Assembly (NCBI RefSeq): GCF_017875955.1
Contig: NZ_JAGINK010000001.1
Span: 2,634,501 to 2,698,500 of the forward strand
Reading direction: 5' to 3'
DNA length: 64,000 bases
Source of the DNA: Pseudomonas sp. BP8
GTDB lineage: Bacteria; Pseudomonadota; Gammaproteobacteria; Pseudomonadales; Pseudomonadaceae
This document shows, in pieces, positions 24,876 through 34,041 of this stretch (its first letter is position 1; every line of letters begins with the position of its first letter). The notes below the pieces were generated by a model that did not search any database, was not told where the DNA came from, and saw only the letters and a list, made by a program, of their open reading frames with translations. The translations under genes and the position numbers were made by a program.

Positions 24876-26843
24876 TCATGCGTTTTTCGCCCGCTTGGAT
24901 TTTGCCACCGGTTTGGTGCCCTTGCATTCGGGGTAGCGGATGCACGACCAGAAGCTGCCGGTGCGACCTTTGCGCTGACGCATGGTGCTGCGGCAAACCG
25001 GGCAGAACGGCCCCTTGCTGGGTGGCGGGCGCAGGGTGAGCGTGGCGTTACTGCGCACCAGTCGAGTCAGCCATTCCGCCTGTTTGGCCAGAAATGTTTC
25101 GACGCTCAGTTGGCCCGATTCGATACGGTCCAGCGCCTGCTCCCACAGCGCGGTCATGACCGGGTCGGCCACCTCGGGTGGCACCGCTTCGATCAAGGTA
25201 TGCGCCGCCGCTGAGGCAGCCAGGCTGCGCTTTTTCTTGGTCAGGTAACCGTGGTCGATTAGGCCTTGGATGATCGCCGCGCGGGTCGCCTCAGTACCGA
25301 GTCCGCAGCTGTCCTTGAGCTTCTGCTTCAGGCGCGGCTCGGCCACCTGGTTGGCAATGGTCTTCATCGCTTTGACCAGCGTGCCTTCGGTATACGCCTT
25401 GGGCGGTTGTGTGCGCTGTGCGTTGAGCGTGGCGTCGATCAGCGCCACCGTCGAGGATTCACGCAACGTCGGCAAGCGCTGCGCCTGTTCGGCAGGATCG
25501 GTGCCGTCGGCCTCGTTGATCACTGCCTTCCAGCCGCGAACCAGGATCTGCTTGCCGCGCGCCATCAGTTGGTCCGCCTGACTGTGCAGCAGTGCCTGGG
25601 TCTTCAGGTACTCGTGCTCGGGCATGAACTGCGCGAGGTAGCGTGCGCGAATCAGTGTGTAAACCGCCCGCTCGCGTTCGGAGAGCTGCGCCAGATCCAG
25701 CGTGACGGCGGTGGGAATGATGCCGTGGTGCGCGGTGATCTTGCTGCTGTTCCAGGCACGGGAGCGGCGGCTGGGGTCGACTTCCTTGAGCACTGCCCCC
25801 AGCGAGGGTGCGGCTGCGGCCAGTGCGTGAAGCACGCGCGGCACCTCATCGAGCATGCTCTCCGGCAAGTAGCCGCAATCCGTCCTCGGGTAGGTCGTTG
25901 CCTTGTGGGTCTCATACAGGGCCTGGGCGGTGGCCAAGGTCTCCTGCGCACCCAGTCCGAGCTTGGCCGAGCAGATCTCCTGCAACGTGCCCAGGTCGAA
26001 CGGCAGCGGCGGGCCTTCGCGCACCCGCTCGACCTCGACGCTGTCGATCTGCGCGGTGCCAGCTTGAGTGAGGCGCCTGAGCGCCTGCTGCGCGGCGGTT
26101 TCGTCGATACAGCGTCCAACCGCATCGCTGACCGCGGTCGGGGGCTGCCAGCGCGCTTGAAAGCGGATCCCGTCCTGCTTAAGGTGTACATCGACGGTCC
26201 AGAATGGCTGCGGCACAAAGCTGGCGATCGCCCGATCGCGCTCGACCACCAAGCGCAGGGTGGGCGTCTGTACGCGTCCCACCGGCAGCAGTCCATCGAA
26301 ACCGGCGCGGCGGCCGAGCAGGGTGAACAGCCGGCTCAGGTTGATGCCGACCAGCCAGTCGGCACGGGAGCGAGCGAGGGCACAGTGGTACAGCGACAAG
26401 GTCTGTTCTCCTGGTCGCAAGGCGCCCAAGGCTCTGCGGATCGACGCTTCATCCAGCGCGGACAGCCACAGGCGCAGAATCGGCCCCTGATACTGGCAGC
26501 GCTCGAGAATCTCCCGGGCGATCATCTCGCCTTCGCGGTCGGCGTCTGTGGCGATCACCACCTCGCTGCAAGTGCGCAGCAGTTGGCTCACCACCTTGAG
26601 CTGACTGGCGACCTTGGGCTTGGCTACCAGTTGCCAGCGGCTGGGAATGATTGGCAGATCGTCCAGCGACCAGCGCTTGTAATCGCCATAGGTTTCAGGC
26701 GGAGCGGTCTCCAGCAGATGGCCGACGCACCAGGTGACGGTGACGTTCTGACCCTTCAGGCAGCCATCACCGCGATTGCTGGCCTGCAGCACCCGAGCGA
26801 TATCGCGGGCTTGGGATGGTTTCTCGCAGATGAACAGGCGCAT
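24876..26843 (-). CDS. topB: DNA topoisomerase III
   Basis: A type IA topoisomerase of 655 residues, the ICE-borne TopB that resolves replication or transfer intermediates. The Toprim domain is at the start (MRLFICEKPSQARDIARVL with the catalytic Glu, and VIATDADREGEMIAREI). The active-site tyrosine is Tyr318 in ETHKATTYPRTDCGYLPE. A single C-terminal zinc ribbon CPVCRSTMRQRKGRTGSFW followed by CIRYPECKG ends the protein. The 1758-base open frame on the plus strand (25266-27023) is its shadow. Confidence 0.97.
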   Translation of the reverse strand: MRLFICEKPSQARDIARVLQASNRGDGCLKGQNVTVTWCVGHLLETAPPETYGDYKRWSLDDLPIIPSRWQLVAKPKVASQLKVVSQLLRTCSEVVIATDADREGEMIAREILERCQYQGPILRLWLSALDEASIRRALGALRPGEQTLSLYHCALARSRADWLVGINLSRLFTLLGRRAGFDGLLPVGRVQTPTLRLVVERDRAIASFVPQPFWTVDVHLKQDGIRFQARWQPPTAVSDAVGRCIDETAAQQALRRLTQAGTAQIDSVEVERVREGPPLPFDLGTLQEICSAKLGLGAQETLATAQALYETHKATTYPRTDCGYLPESMLDEVPRVLHALAAAAPSLGAVLKEVDPSRRSRAWNSSKITAHHGIIPTAVTLDLAQLSERERAVYTLIRARYLAQFMPEHEYLKTQALLHSQADQLMARGKQILVRGWKAVINEADGTDPAEQAQRLPTLRESSTVALIDATLNAQRTQPPKAYTEGTLVKAMKTIANQVAEPRLKQKLKDSCGLGTEATRAAIIQGLIDHGYLTKKKRSLAASAAAHTLIEAVPPEVADPVMTALWEQALDRIESGQLSVETFLAKQAEWLTRLVRSNATLTLRPPPSKGPFCPVCRSTMRQRKGRTGSFWSCIRYPECKGTKPVAKSKRAKNA

Positions 26844-26940
26844 AGACGAACCCTCTCGGTGGGTACCGACAGGGTGGGGGGATGGTCGTGGAGCGCCAGG
26901 GTAAATGCGAAGGTGCCGAGTTCATATCGGCGGGAAGATG

Positions 26941-27285
26941 TTACTTGCGTTGCGCAAGGTGGTTCGCCAGCGTTTGCAGAAACTCCAGGGCGAATTGCTT
27001 ATCCGCTTCACTCAGCTCCTTGATGATCGACGTGATCTGCTGGCCCTGATCTTGCGGGCGGGGGCTGATGGCCAGCAGCAACTCATCGGCAGGGCAGCCA
27101 TACAGGTCGGCCAATTTCAGCAACTTACCTACGGAAAGCTCAACCTCGCCTCGTTCGAGGCGCGATACGGCTTCCCCGGAAATCTTCAAGTACTCACCCA
27201 CCTTCGCCTGAGTGAGGCGGCAGGCACGGCGGTAAGCCGCCAACTGGCGACCAATGTGATGTGGGCTAGGCTCTTTGACTGGCAA
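26941..27285 (-). CDS. Xre-type HTH regulator
   Basis: A helix-turn-helix regulator of about 114 residues: GRQLAAYRRACRLTQAKVGE, YLKISGEAVSRLERGEVELS, then LADLYGCPADELLL and a C-terminal helix for dimerisation. A TTG start at 27285 is proposed because GGAGAG lies at the right distance and the palindrome at 27300-27318 would then lie just upstream of the gene. The longer frame from TTG 27324 would place that operator inside the coding sequence. It probably represses itself and perhaps the divergent small gene at 27389. Confidence 0.82.
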   Translation of the reverse strand: MPVKEPSPHHIGRQLAAYRRACRLTQAKVGEYLKISGEAVSRLERGEVELSVGKLLKLADLYGCPADELLLAISPRPQDQGQQITSIIKELSEADKQFALEFLQTLANHLAQRK

Positions 27286-27299
27286 GGGGGGCTCTCCGA

Positions 27300-27318
27300 T
27301 TCGACCTATATGGTCGAA
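27300..27318. promoter_or_regulatory. palindromic operator of the Xre regulator
   Basis: Perfect 7-base arms TTCGACC and GGTCGAA around TATAT. It lies 15 bases before the proposed regulator start and 71 bases before the divergent gene, consistent with autoregulation of both promoters. Confidence 0.6.
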
Positions 27319-27388
27319 CAGCAACCCAAAGATATGAACGACTCAAAAGGTTGACTAACAACCCTGCGAGGCGTATCACCAGAAAAAA

Positions 27389-27652
27389 ATGGATGACTCG
27401 ACCGTCACCACGGAGGCAACAAACTTGCACGGAACCCACCAGAGTGAGGCAGATGCGTTAGCGATCAAGGCCTATGAGCTGTTCATGGCCACCCATCTGG
27501 AACCGGACAAGGAGGCGGCTCGCGCCCGGTTGATTGCCTGGGTCCAGGAGAGTCCGCTGCACTGGCGGGCATTCCTTGCCCTGGACCAGTATTTGGCGGA
27601 AGTGAAGCAAATGCTTGAGCATGAGCGGAAAAAGAGTGCCCGGCGGGAGTAA
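27389..27652 (+). CDS. small protein resembling the FecR/DUF4880 N-terminal domain
   Basis: An 87-residue helical protein and one of the few plus-strand genes in the ICE backbone. The segment EARARLIAWVQESPLHWRAF followed by LALDQYL resembles the short cytoplasmic N-domain of FecR-type anti-sigma regulators (DUF4880), but no membrane or periplasmic part follows, so it would act alone. It is divergent from the Xre gene and shares its operator region. Regulatory role inferred. Confidence 0.55.
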   Translation: MDDSTVTTEATNLHGTHQSEADALAIKAYELFMATHLEPDKEAARARLIAWVQESPLHWRAFLALDQYLAEVKQMLEHERKKSARRE

Positions 27653-27745
27653 AGCAACGCCAGTTGCCATTGTTGCCCGCTGAGCTGACTGTATGGCTCC
27701 AGTGATATCGCGCTGTGGGCGGCGATTCCACTGAATACCACGCAC

Positions 27746-28174
27746 TTATCCGGACTTGCGTGGCGCTTTCTTGCCGCCCCCTTTGCGCGATGAGCTGGCG
27801 TTGTCGCTGGCTTTCTCGCGCATGGTCACCGAGGCCAGGCGGTGCGGCAGAATACCGATGCGCCGCGCCTCCACCTTGAACGTCACGCGGGCGTTGTCCT
27901 CGCTGTCCTCCCATTCCTCCTTGACCGTGCGCCCCTCGACCAGGACGCGCATGCCTTTCTGGTACAGCGTGGCCCAGTGTTCGGCGTCACGGTTCCAGAG
28001 CTCGACGGGCGCCCAATAGCCGCCGCGATCTTCGTAGCCGCCTTCGCGTGGTACCGGGTTGTCGAAGTAGACATTCAGCCGCAGCAGGCGCCGCGGCTCA
28101 TCCGGGTTGGTGTTGAACTCCTGATACTCCGGAACGCTGCCGATGTTGCCTTCACCAACAAACAAAGTACTCAT
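27746..28174 (-). CDS. ssb: ICE single-stranded DNA-binding protein
   Basis: A 142-residue OB-fold protein of the plasmid/ICE SSB type (MSTLFVGEGNIGSVPEYQEF, then YWAPVELWNRDAEHWATLYQ, GMRVLVEGRTVKEEWED). The tail is basic and low complexity (SSSRKGGGKKAPRKSG) rather than the acidic DDDIPF end of chromosomal SSB, so it would not recruit the same partners. It lies five bases after DUF3158. The long upstream Ala/Gly extension of the frame is rejected. Confidence 0.85.
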   Translation of the reverse strand: MSTLFVGEGNIGSVPEYQEFNTNPDEPRRLLRLNVYFDNPVPREGGYEDRGGYWAPVELWNRDAEHWATLYQKGMRVLVEGRTVKEEWEDSEDNARVTFKVEARRIGILPHRLASVTMREKASDNASSSRKGGGKKAPRKSG

Positions 28175-28179
28175 GTGGA

Positions 28180-28674
28180 TTACTCCTCGGTGGGGGAATG
28201 GGTTAGGGCGAGCTCGGCGGCCTCGAGCTTGCTGACGCCGGTGATGGCCTGGCGATACAGCGACTGCAGGCTGCTCATCTGCAGGTTCAGCACCACGCGG
28301 TTGGTCTCCAGCTGATACAGCGCCTGCCGCAGTTCCGGGTGCAGCCGCGGCTGAACCACCGCCTCCTGCCACACCTGCACGCCCATGCGCTGAAAGTCCG
28401 GGCTGCGCCAGCGCAGGAAATCGGTGCCCGTCGCGCTGTGCTGGACGACCAGGCGCAGGTCCAGCAACGAGAAGGGTGGCTGGGCCATGATCGCCAGCAT
28501 CACCGCCATCAACTCGGCGACCTGGGTGCGCAGGCGCAGGATCGTCTCGGCGAACTGCTGCAGCTCCCCCTTACCCTTAAAAGGCTTTAAAAGGCCTTTT
28601 AGAGAGGCACCTTGTGCGAAGTCGCGATAGGCATCGGCTGACAAACGCCGGGCAATGGCTTCGGCCAGGGTCAT
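28180..28674 (-). CDS. DUF3158 family ICE protein
   Basis: A 164-residue all-helical protein of the DUF3158 family, always found between TIGR03761 and ssb in these elements. It opens MTLAEAIARRLSADAYRDF and has a long central helix. Its start overlaps the TIGR03761 stop (ATGA). Its role is unknown but its neighbours are replication proteins. The coding DNA near 28575-28601 contains an accidental AAAAGG/CCTTTT repeat. Confidence 0.88.
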   Translation of the reverse strand: MTLAEAIARRLSADAYRDFAQGASLKGLLKPFKGKGELQQFAETILRLRTQVAELMAVMLAIMAQPPFSLLDLRLVVQHSATGTDFLRWRSPDFQRMGVQVWQEAVVQPRLHPELRQALYQLETNRVVLNLQMSSLQSLYRQAITGVSKLEAAELALTHSPTEE

Positions 28675-29426
28675 ACCTCACCCCCGTCGTTCGGGGTTTC
28701 GGCTGTGGGCTGTTCCTCGGCTTCGGCCGTATTAGGGCCTTCGATCTCGGAGGGCGCTTTGCTGCGGGCGATTGGCGGGGCGAACTGGGAGCGGCGCGTC
28801 CCTTCGAGAATGTCCTGCGGCAGGGTGCCGAACTTGTCGATGGCTTCGCGGGCGCGGGCGTTGTTGGCGGCCATGTCGTCGCGGCTCACCCCGGCCAGGC
28901 GGTAGCGCTGCGCCAGGCCGAACAGGCTGCGCAGCAGATGGGCGCCGCCATCGATCCAGGATTCCATGTCGCCCCGGCCGATCAGCGCTGTGTGGTGAGC
29001 AAGCAGCACCCGGCGGACCAGGGTGTCGTAGTCGGTGAGCAGGTAGATCGCGAGAAAGCCCAGCTGGCTGCCGATGAACAGCGGCAGGGTGACGGGGTGG
29101 ATGTTGAGGTTGTCACCGACATCGACTTGCGTTGGCAGGGCCCGTTCCACGCGGCTCATTTGCTGCGTCAGCGTGGCCATGTCCAACCTGGCCTGCAGCA
29201 GCTTTTCTTCCAACTGCAGCATGAACCAGTCTGCATACGGATCGCCCTGGCTGCTTGCGTGCTTGAGCAGGTTGGTGACGCTGATGTAACCAGGCATGCC
29301 CAGGATCGGATGTACCCCGTCGCGACCGCTGCGCCCCTGCCAAAGCCTTGCCGCATGGTGGGTGTGCAGTGTGAGGGTGATGCTGCTGCGCAGGGAGCCC
29401 AGGTTGAGTTGGTAGTGATCGACCAT
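28671..29426 (-). CDS. ICE protein TIGR03761 (PFL_4669) family
   Basis: A 251-residue protein that matches the PFL_4669 family: LNLGSLRSSITLTLHTHHAA, LWQGRSGRDGVHPILGMPGY, then the YADWFMLQLEEKL segment. The C-terminal 40 residues are acidic low complexity. Role in element maintenance or replication inferred from position. A GAGGT Shine-Dalgarno precedes ATG 29426. The 150 bases upstream to 29577 hold no gene. Confidence 0.9.
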   Translation of the reverse strand: MVDHYQLNLGSLRSSITLTLHTHHAARLWQGRSGRDGVHPILGMPGYISVTNLLKHASSQGDPYADWFMLQLEEKLLQARLDMATLTQQMSRVERALPTQVDVGDNLNIHPVTLPLFIGSQLGFLAIYLLTDYDTLVRRVLLAHHTALIGRGDMESWIDGGAHLLRSLFGLAQRYRLAGVSRDDMAANNARAREAIDKFGTLPQDILEGTRRSQFAPPIARSKAPSEIEGPNTAEAEEQPTAETPNDGGEV

Positions 29427-29577
29427 CGCCAGTACCTCGCCGTCGGAATGACGCCGACGATGGACCGATCCTTGGCTGGCGATGCGGATCTACCTGAAGG
29501 TGGATTGCTCGCATTTTCCCGAGAGTGGATCCCCCTGGAACCGATGGCATCGACATTAGATCCACCGAGTTCCAGCC

Positions 29578-30795
29578 CTATGTAGCCGCAGTGATCCCTC
29601 GGCAGCGTTGTTTCAGTTCCTCCAGGCAGGAGAGGGCAAGTGGCGACGCGGTGCGCTGACCGCTGCGCTTGGATCGCTCGCGGGGCGGTTCCTCTGACGC
29701 AGGCTTGGCTGTGCGCGAGGGAGGGATTGAGGATTTCTCTTCCTCGGTACGCGCGGCCCACAGGGTGAACTCGCCCTGGCAGGCGCGCTTGATCAAGCCC
29801 ATCAGGTAGGCGACGGGTTTTCGGATCTCACCGCGGGCGCAGCGCACCGCCGCTTCATTGATCACCGCTTGTTGCTGTTCCGGCTCGAGCTGACGCATCG
29901 CCTGGGAGGCCATGCGCCGCTCGTTCGGGTTCAGCGGTAAATCTTCGGGCCATCGCGCACGACCAAACTCCACCTGCCCCAGTACCGTACTTTTTTTGCT
30001 TTGGTCTTTCTGTACTGTACGGCCAGCGTCGGCATTCCGAACCACAGCCAAATCCGCTGCATTGCCGCAGGGTTCGGGATCTGTTGCGCCAGCCGGAGAA
30101 TTCCGAACGGGGTCGTGTGCGCCAGGTTCGGAATCCTCTGTCCTTGTTTCATCGTTCATCAGCGGCAGTGTTTGCTGTTGGACTAGCGGCAGCGAGCCGA
30201 GCCTGTCCTTGTCGAGCTGGGACACCTGGGGGTCGGCCTGGATCTCGGCGATCACATGCTGCGCCACGTCCCGGACCCCTTTGGTGGCATGGGAGAGGTT
30301 CTGTCGCAGCAACGCCGCGTAGCCGCTGTCCAGCTCCAACTGTTCGGCTGCGGTCAACGGATCGCCGTGCAGCACATAGACGCAACCACGCAGGCAGCCG
30401 CTAGCATCGCGTGAGCGTTCCACCAGACTAAGCCAGCGGGTGGTGCGCAAAACGTTGAGTGCGCGGGCGATGGTTTCCCGAGAGGCCTGAGTACCGCAGG
30501 GACTGGTTGCCAGGTACGGCTGCAGGTCCTGGTAGCGTGGCGTCTTGACCTTACGTTCGGTGATCAGCCAGCGCAGCACTTGCCAAGTGTTGCGTTCCAG
30601 TGGCGTCAGCCGGCGATCCAGCAGCAAGGTCTGCGGCAGCGGGTTGTTGTCGCCGTAGTAGATCGTCCGCACCGCGGGCTCCTCGGTGGGGACGACCAGT
30701 TTGCCGTTCGCCGCGTACCACTCATTTCGGCGCCGAAGGGCGTCGTAGCACTGACGCACCACGTCCTGCCAGTCGACCTCGTAAAAGCTCAGCAT
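29578..30795 (-). CDS. STY4528 family replication protein
   Basis: A 405-residue protein of the pathogenicity-island replication family STY4528, possibly an initiator. The N-terminal half has winged-helix-like features (TPLERNTWQVLRWLITERKV, GTQASRETIARALNVLRTTRW). The centre is low complexity, and a C-terminal helical domain (NERRMASQAMRQLEPEQQQA, KPVAYLMGLIKRACQGEF) resembles helicase-loader or primase-associated ends. Start ATG 30795 overlaps DUF2857 by seven bases. Confidence 0.85.
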   Translation of the reverse strand: MLSFYEVDWQDVVRQCYDALRRRNEWYAANGKLVVPTEEPAVRTIYYGDNNPLPQTLLLDRRLTPLERNTWQVLRWLITERKVKTPRYQDLQPYLATSPCGTQASRETIARALNVLRTTRWLSLVERSRDASGCLRGCVYVLHGDPLTAAEQLELDSGYAALLRQNLSHATKGVRDVAQHVIAEIQADPQVSQLDKDRLGSLPLVQQQTLPLMNDETRTEDSEPGAHDPVRNSPAGATDPEPCGNAADLAVVRNADAGRTVQKDQSKKSTVLGQVEFGRARWPEDLPLNPNERRMASQAMRQLEPEQQQAVINEAAVRCARGEIRKPVAYLMGLIKRACQGEFTLWAARTEEEKSSIPPSRTAKPASEEPPRERSKRSGQRTASPLALSCLEELKQRCRGITAAT

Positions 30796-31340
30796 GGTGT
30801 GCCTCCGTACAATTCGACCTGTTGCCAGACCAGGGTCAGACTGATGTGTTGCTCCTCGGCCAGCATCATCATGGTGTCCAGCGGATCGTTGTCCGGATCC
30901 TCTGTGCGCAGCTGGCTCCAGCGATTCCACACGGCATGCTCCTGCGCTTCACTGAGCTGGACCGGCCGACCGCGGTGCGTCTCGATCTTCAGCACGCGGC
31001 GCCGCAACGCGGTCTCCGAATGGTCCAGGCCGAAGCAGCGGTACATGATGTTTGAGCTCGCGCCCAACTTGAGCGCCCGGTTGATCAACCGCTCGTTCTG
31101 TTCGTCGCGCTCGGCCTGGACGATCAGGCGGCGCAACACGGTGATGTCGACCTTCACCTCGACCCAGGCGATCGACGAGTGCGCCAAGTGAGACAAGGTG
31201 GTCGGCGGCAGCGACTGCAGCACCTCGATGTCTTCATCGGCCAGGCCCAATGCCTTGCAGCGCTGTAACCGGCCATGGCGCAGCTCATGCAACACCTGGT
31301 TCAACATGGCATGGTTCAATAGATTGAAAGTCGTGCTCAT
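30789..31340 (-). CDS. DUF2857 family ICE protein
   Basis: A 183-residue helical protein of the DUF2857 family, found between parB and the STY4528-type gene in this class. ATG 31340 is preceded by GAGGAG at good spacing and is preferred over ATG 31355. The second half (ALRRRVLKIETHRGRPVQLS) resembles a DNA-binding helix-turn-helix. Function unknown. Confidence 0.85.
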   Translation of the reverse strand: MSTTFNLLNHAMLNQVLHELRHGRLQRCKALGLADEDIEVLQSLPPTTLSHLAHSSIAWVEVKVDITVLRRLIVQAERDEQNERLINRALKLGASSNIMYRCFGLDHSETALRRRVLKIETHRGRPVQLSEAQEHAVWNRWSQLRTEDPDNDPLDTMMMLAEEQHISLTLVWQQVELYGGTPC

Positions 31341-31356
31341 GAGGTGGCTCCTCACG

Positions 31357-32871
31357 TTATCGAGTGGACGACAGCGTCAGTTCGATCAACTGCCGGGCGT
31401 GGCGGATCAGCGTGAACAGCTGCTCCAGCTGGGCATCAGGAAGCCGTTCAAGGCCCACCGTCAGGGCTGGGCGGTCGGTGAAGGGCAGGTCGTAGACGCC
31501 GATCAGCAGCTGACCAAACAGTGCTGCCGGCAACTGCTGACGTTCCTTCCAGGCCACGTCGTCCTGCAGGCGCAGCAGGGCCGAGAGCAGCAGCTGGATA
31601 CCGGTGTGCCGCGGGCTGAGTCGCTCGCCATGGCCCGGTGAAAGGGTGAAACCCAGGTCGTCCACGAGCGGGTTGATCATGTCGCTGGCGTCTGCGTAAG
31701 CTGCAAGATCGGCAGCCAGGGCGGCGCAGCTCGCGCGCAAGTTGCTGATATCGTCCAGTGACCCGGAGCGTGAGGGGGCCGCCCCGACCGGTCTCGGAGC
31801 ATCTTCGAGCTCTTCCAGAGACTTGTCTGGTAATGGTTCGTCACCCAGCGCTTGGCGTATCTCGGGTAAACGCGGTGCCTGCAGTGGCTGGAGGGCCTCA
31901 GCTGGCTCCGGATCTGGCTCTAGCTTGGGCGCCGTGGCCTGTCTTCCCGGCGCATGGACAGGTGTTGGCGAGGCCGCTGGGGACTGGCCAGGCAGGGCGG
32001 GTAGCGAGGGACGTTGTCCCTGGTGCAGCTCGAGTGCCAACAGACGAGGTGTCTGCTCCAGACTCTCTGCCATCCTGGCAATCAATTCGTCCTGCAGCTC
32101 ACTCGAGTCCAGCTCGGGCTTTTCACCGTCGAACGCTGACAGAATTTCAAACCACAGCAGCGGGAACTGCTCGGGGCTGCCGAAGTACCGGTTCCAGATC
32201 GCCTCAGCCCGCCGTCGCAAGCTGATGAGGCGCCCGATGGCGTTTTTGCCCAGGCCCGCGTACAACACCTGCGGGATGACGGGTAGCAGGTGCTCGAGTG
32301 CGTCGAACATGCGGCTGATGTGTGACTGCGAGATGGGATAGCCACCCTCACTCAAGCGCGTCGCGAGTTCGCGCTGGGTGAGGTGGGCGTCGCTGGGCTC
32401 AAACATGTCCTGGAGCTTCGCCACGGCCAGCGCCCGCTCGATAAACGTCAACTGGCCGTGCAGGTCACTCTCGGCCAGATGCCCGAGCAAGGCATGAGCC
32501 TCCGACTGCCATGGGCGGAACAGGCAATGGATACGGAAAAACCGCTCTTCGCGCGTTTCCTGCCACAGCTCGCCAAGGATGCTTAAGCGCGTATTGCCAC
32601 CGTTGCGGATGATGAAATGCGACTCATCGGGGCGGCGGGTGATTGCGGGCGGCTGATCCAGGCCGCGCTCGCGGATCGAGGCCTTGATGTCGTCATACAG
32701 CGGGTTGCGCACCACTCTCGGGTTGAGTTCATAGGGCCGCAGTTGCTCGAGGCTGATCACCATCGGCGTGTCGCCCACGGGGGCCGTCGCGAAGTCGCGT
32801 CCATGTATTTGCGGAAAGTGCGTCTGCTGCAGTTGGCGCGTGATGTCTTCGGAAGTTGGCGGCTTCATCAC
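31357..32871 (-). CDS. parB: ParB family protein (TIGR03764, PFGI-1 class)
   Basis: A 504-residue protein, longer than chromosomal ParB. The N-terminal ParB/Srx fold (VISLEQLRPYELNPRVVRNP, HFIIRNGGNTRLSIL with the NGGxTR-type phosphate motif) is followed by a helix-turn-helix (LTQRELATRLSEGGYPISQS, HISRM), a long proline-rich linker and an ICE-specific C-terminal helical domain. It pairs with parA eleven bases upstream and stabilises the excised, replicating circle. Confidence 0.93.
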   Translation of the reverse strand: MMKPPTSEDITRQLQQTHFPQIHGRDFATAPVGDTPMVISLEQLRPYELNPRVVRNPLYDDIKASIRERGLDQPPAITRRPDESHFIIRNGGNTRLSILGELWQETREERFFRIHCLFRPWQSEAHALLGHLAESDLHGQLTFIERALAVAKLQDMFEPSDAHLTQRELATRLSEGGYPISQSHISRMFDALEHLLPVIPQVLYAGLGKNAIGRLISLRRRAEAIWNRYFGSPEQFPLLWFEILSAFDGEKPELDSSELQDELIARMAESLEQTPRLLALELHQGQRPSLPALPGQSPAASPTPVHAPGRQATAPKLEPDPEPAEALQPLQAPRLPEIRQALGDEPLPDKSLEELEDAPRPVGAAPSRSGSLDDISNLRASCAALAADLAAYADASDMINPLVDDLGFTLSPGHGERLSPRHTGIQLLLSALLRLQDDVAWKERQQLPAALFGQLLIGVYDLPFTDRPALTVGLERLPDAQLEQLFTLIRHARQLIELTLSSTR

Positions 32872-32882
32872 TCATCCTCCGA

Positions 32883-33761
32883 TCAGCCGCGACGGATCAG
32901 CTGGCGCTCGGCAGTGATCGGGCGGCCAGGGGGAGGTGCGGCGAGAGCACCGAGCTTCTCTGCCCATTGCGGGAATAGCTCAATGGCTAGGCCGCGCATG
33001 ACCTCTGCGGCGCAAGGACTGCGGCTGCCGGACGGTGGAGTGATTTCCACGCGGTGCACAGGCAGGCCGAGCGAGGCGGCATTCGGATATGCCACGCGGT
33101 CGGGAATCACCGTGCTACAGACGCTGACATGCGGGTCATCCTGAAAAGAGGCTTGTAGGCTCCGGATGATCAAGCGCGTATCGCGGCGATTGGAGTTGAC
33201 CTGGTTGAGCAGCAGCTTTACCGATGGTAAGTCAACGCCCAGGTAGCGGTAGGGCTCCAGCTCTTCAAAAAGGCCCAGCGTACCCCGGCGCAGCTCACGC
33301 GCGGCGAGCATCTCCGGAGGGACTGGGCACAGCGCGCAAGCGGAGGCGAGGATGACCATCTCCACGACCACGCTGCGTGCGCCTTGAGTGTCGATGATCA
33401 GCACGTCGTAGTGATCCTCGAAGGCAGGCAGCAGGTTGCGCAAGCGCAGACGGCCATCGGCCGCGTGCAGCAGCAGGGTGCTGATGTGCCCGGCGCGGTC
33501 GTTGGAGACGATTAAGTCCAGGTGCTGGATGACAGTGGCAGAGATCACCTGATCAGGCGCCGTGAGCCGCTGCGCGATCAGTTCGTAGCTACCGGCCTCA
33601 CGTGCCTCGCTCATGGTGTAGTAGCTAGACAGCGTCGGTTGGCTGTCCAGGTCCAGCAGCAGAACGCGAAGGCCGGCATCGGCGAGCACGCCGCCGAGGT
33701 TGGCGGCGACGGTAGTTTTGCCCGCGCCGCCCTTGGTCGAGATCAGCGAGAGGACATCCAT
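32883..33761 (-). CDS. parA: ParA/Soj partition ATPase
   Basis: A 292-residue Walker-type ATPase with deviant Walker A KGGAGKTT at residues 10-17, the switch segment LLLDLDSQPTLSSYY and IDTQGARS. It lacks an N-terminal HTH domain, so it is Soj-like. Soj in PAPI-1/pKLC102 is needed for maintenance of the excised form. It is transcribed after alpA with only three bases between. Confidence 0.95.
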   Translation of the reverse strand: MDVLSLISTKGGAGKTTVAANLGGVLADAGLRVLLLDLDSQPTLSSYYTMSEAREAGSYELIAQRLTAPDQVISATVIQHLDLIVSNDRAGHISTLLLHAADGRLRLRNLLPAFEDHYDVLIIDTQGARSVVVEMVILASACALCPVPPEMLAARELRRGTLGLFEELEPYRYLGVDLPSVKLLLNQVNSNRRDTRLIIRSLQASFQDDPHVSVCSTVIPDRVAYPNAASLGLPVHRVEITPPSGSRSPCAAEVMRGLAIELFPQWAEKLGALAAPPPGRPITAERQLIRRG

Positions 33762-33764
33762 GAG

Positions 33765-33974
33765 TCAGTCCCCAGTGGACAGTCGGTCCTGAACCCACTG
33801 TTCGATTTCCAGAGAATCCCAACCGACAGCGCGGGTGCCGATGCGCCGGCATTGCGGGAACTGGCCAGCCTTCATCAGGTTGTAGATGTGCGAGCGCTTG
33901 AAGCCGGTTTTCTGCTCCACTTCATCACGGCGCATGATGTGGCGGTCGGCTGGGGTAGAGTTGGTCGCTTGCAT
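33765..33974 (-). CDS. alpA: AlpA family transcriptional regulator
   Basis: A 69-residue winged-helix regulator (HIMRRDEVEQKTGFKRSHIY, NLMKAGQFPQCRRIGTRAVGW) of the AlpA/excisionase-like group. Such proteins control ICE excision genes and act as directionality factors in some phages. It leads the parA-parB maintenance operon. Confidence 0.92.
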   Translation of the reverse strand: MQATNSTPADRHIMRRDEVEQKTGFKRSHIYNLMKAGQFPQCRRIGTRAVGWDSLEIEQWVQDRLSTGD

Positions 33975-34041
33975 GATGTCATTCCTTAGCGCCGGTTGGC
34001 GCGTGGTGGGAAGTGACAGTCAGTGAAGGTCTGAAGAGGGT

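Noticed and set aside
25266..27023. 585-codon plus-strand open frame
   Set aside because: It lies wholly antisense to topB, whose domains and catalytic residues are unmistakable.
28575..28601. Terminator-like AAAAGG/CCTTTT repeat
   Set aside because: It lies inside DUF3158 codons (LKGLLKPFKGKGE), has no U-tract in the right place and is more simply explained by Lys/Gly/Leu codons.
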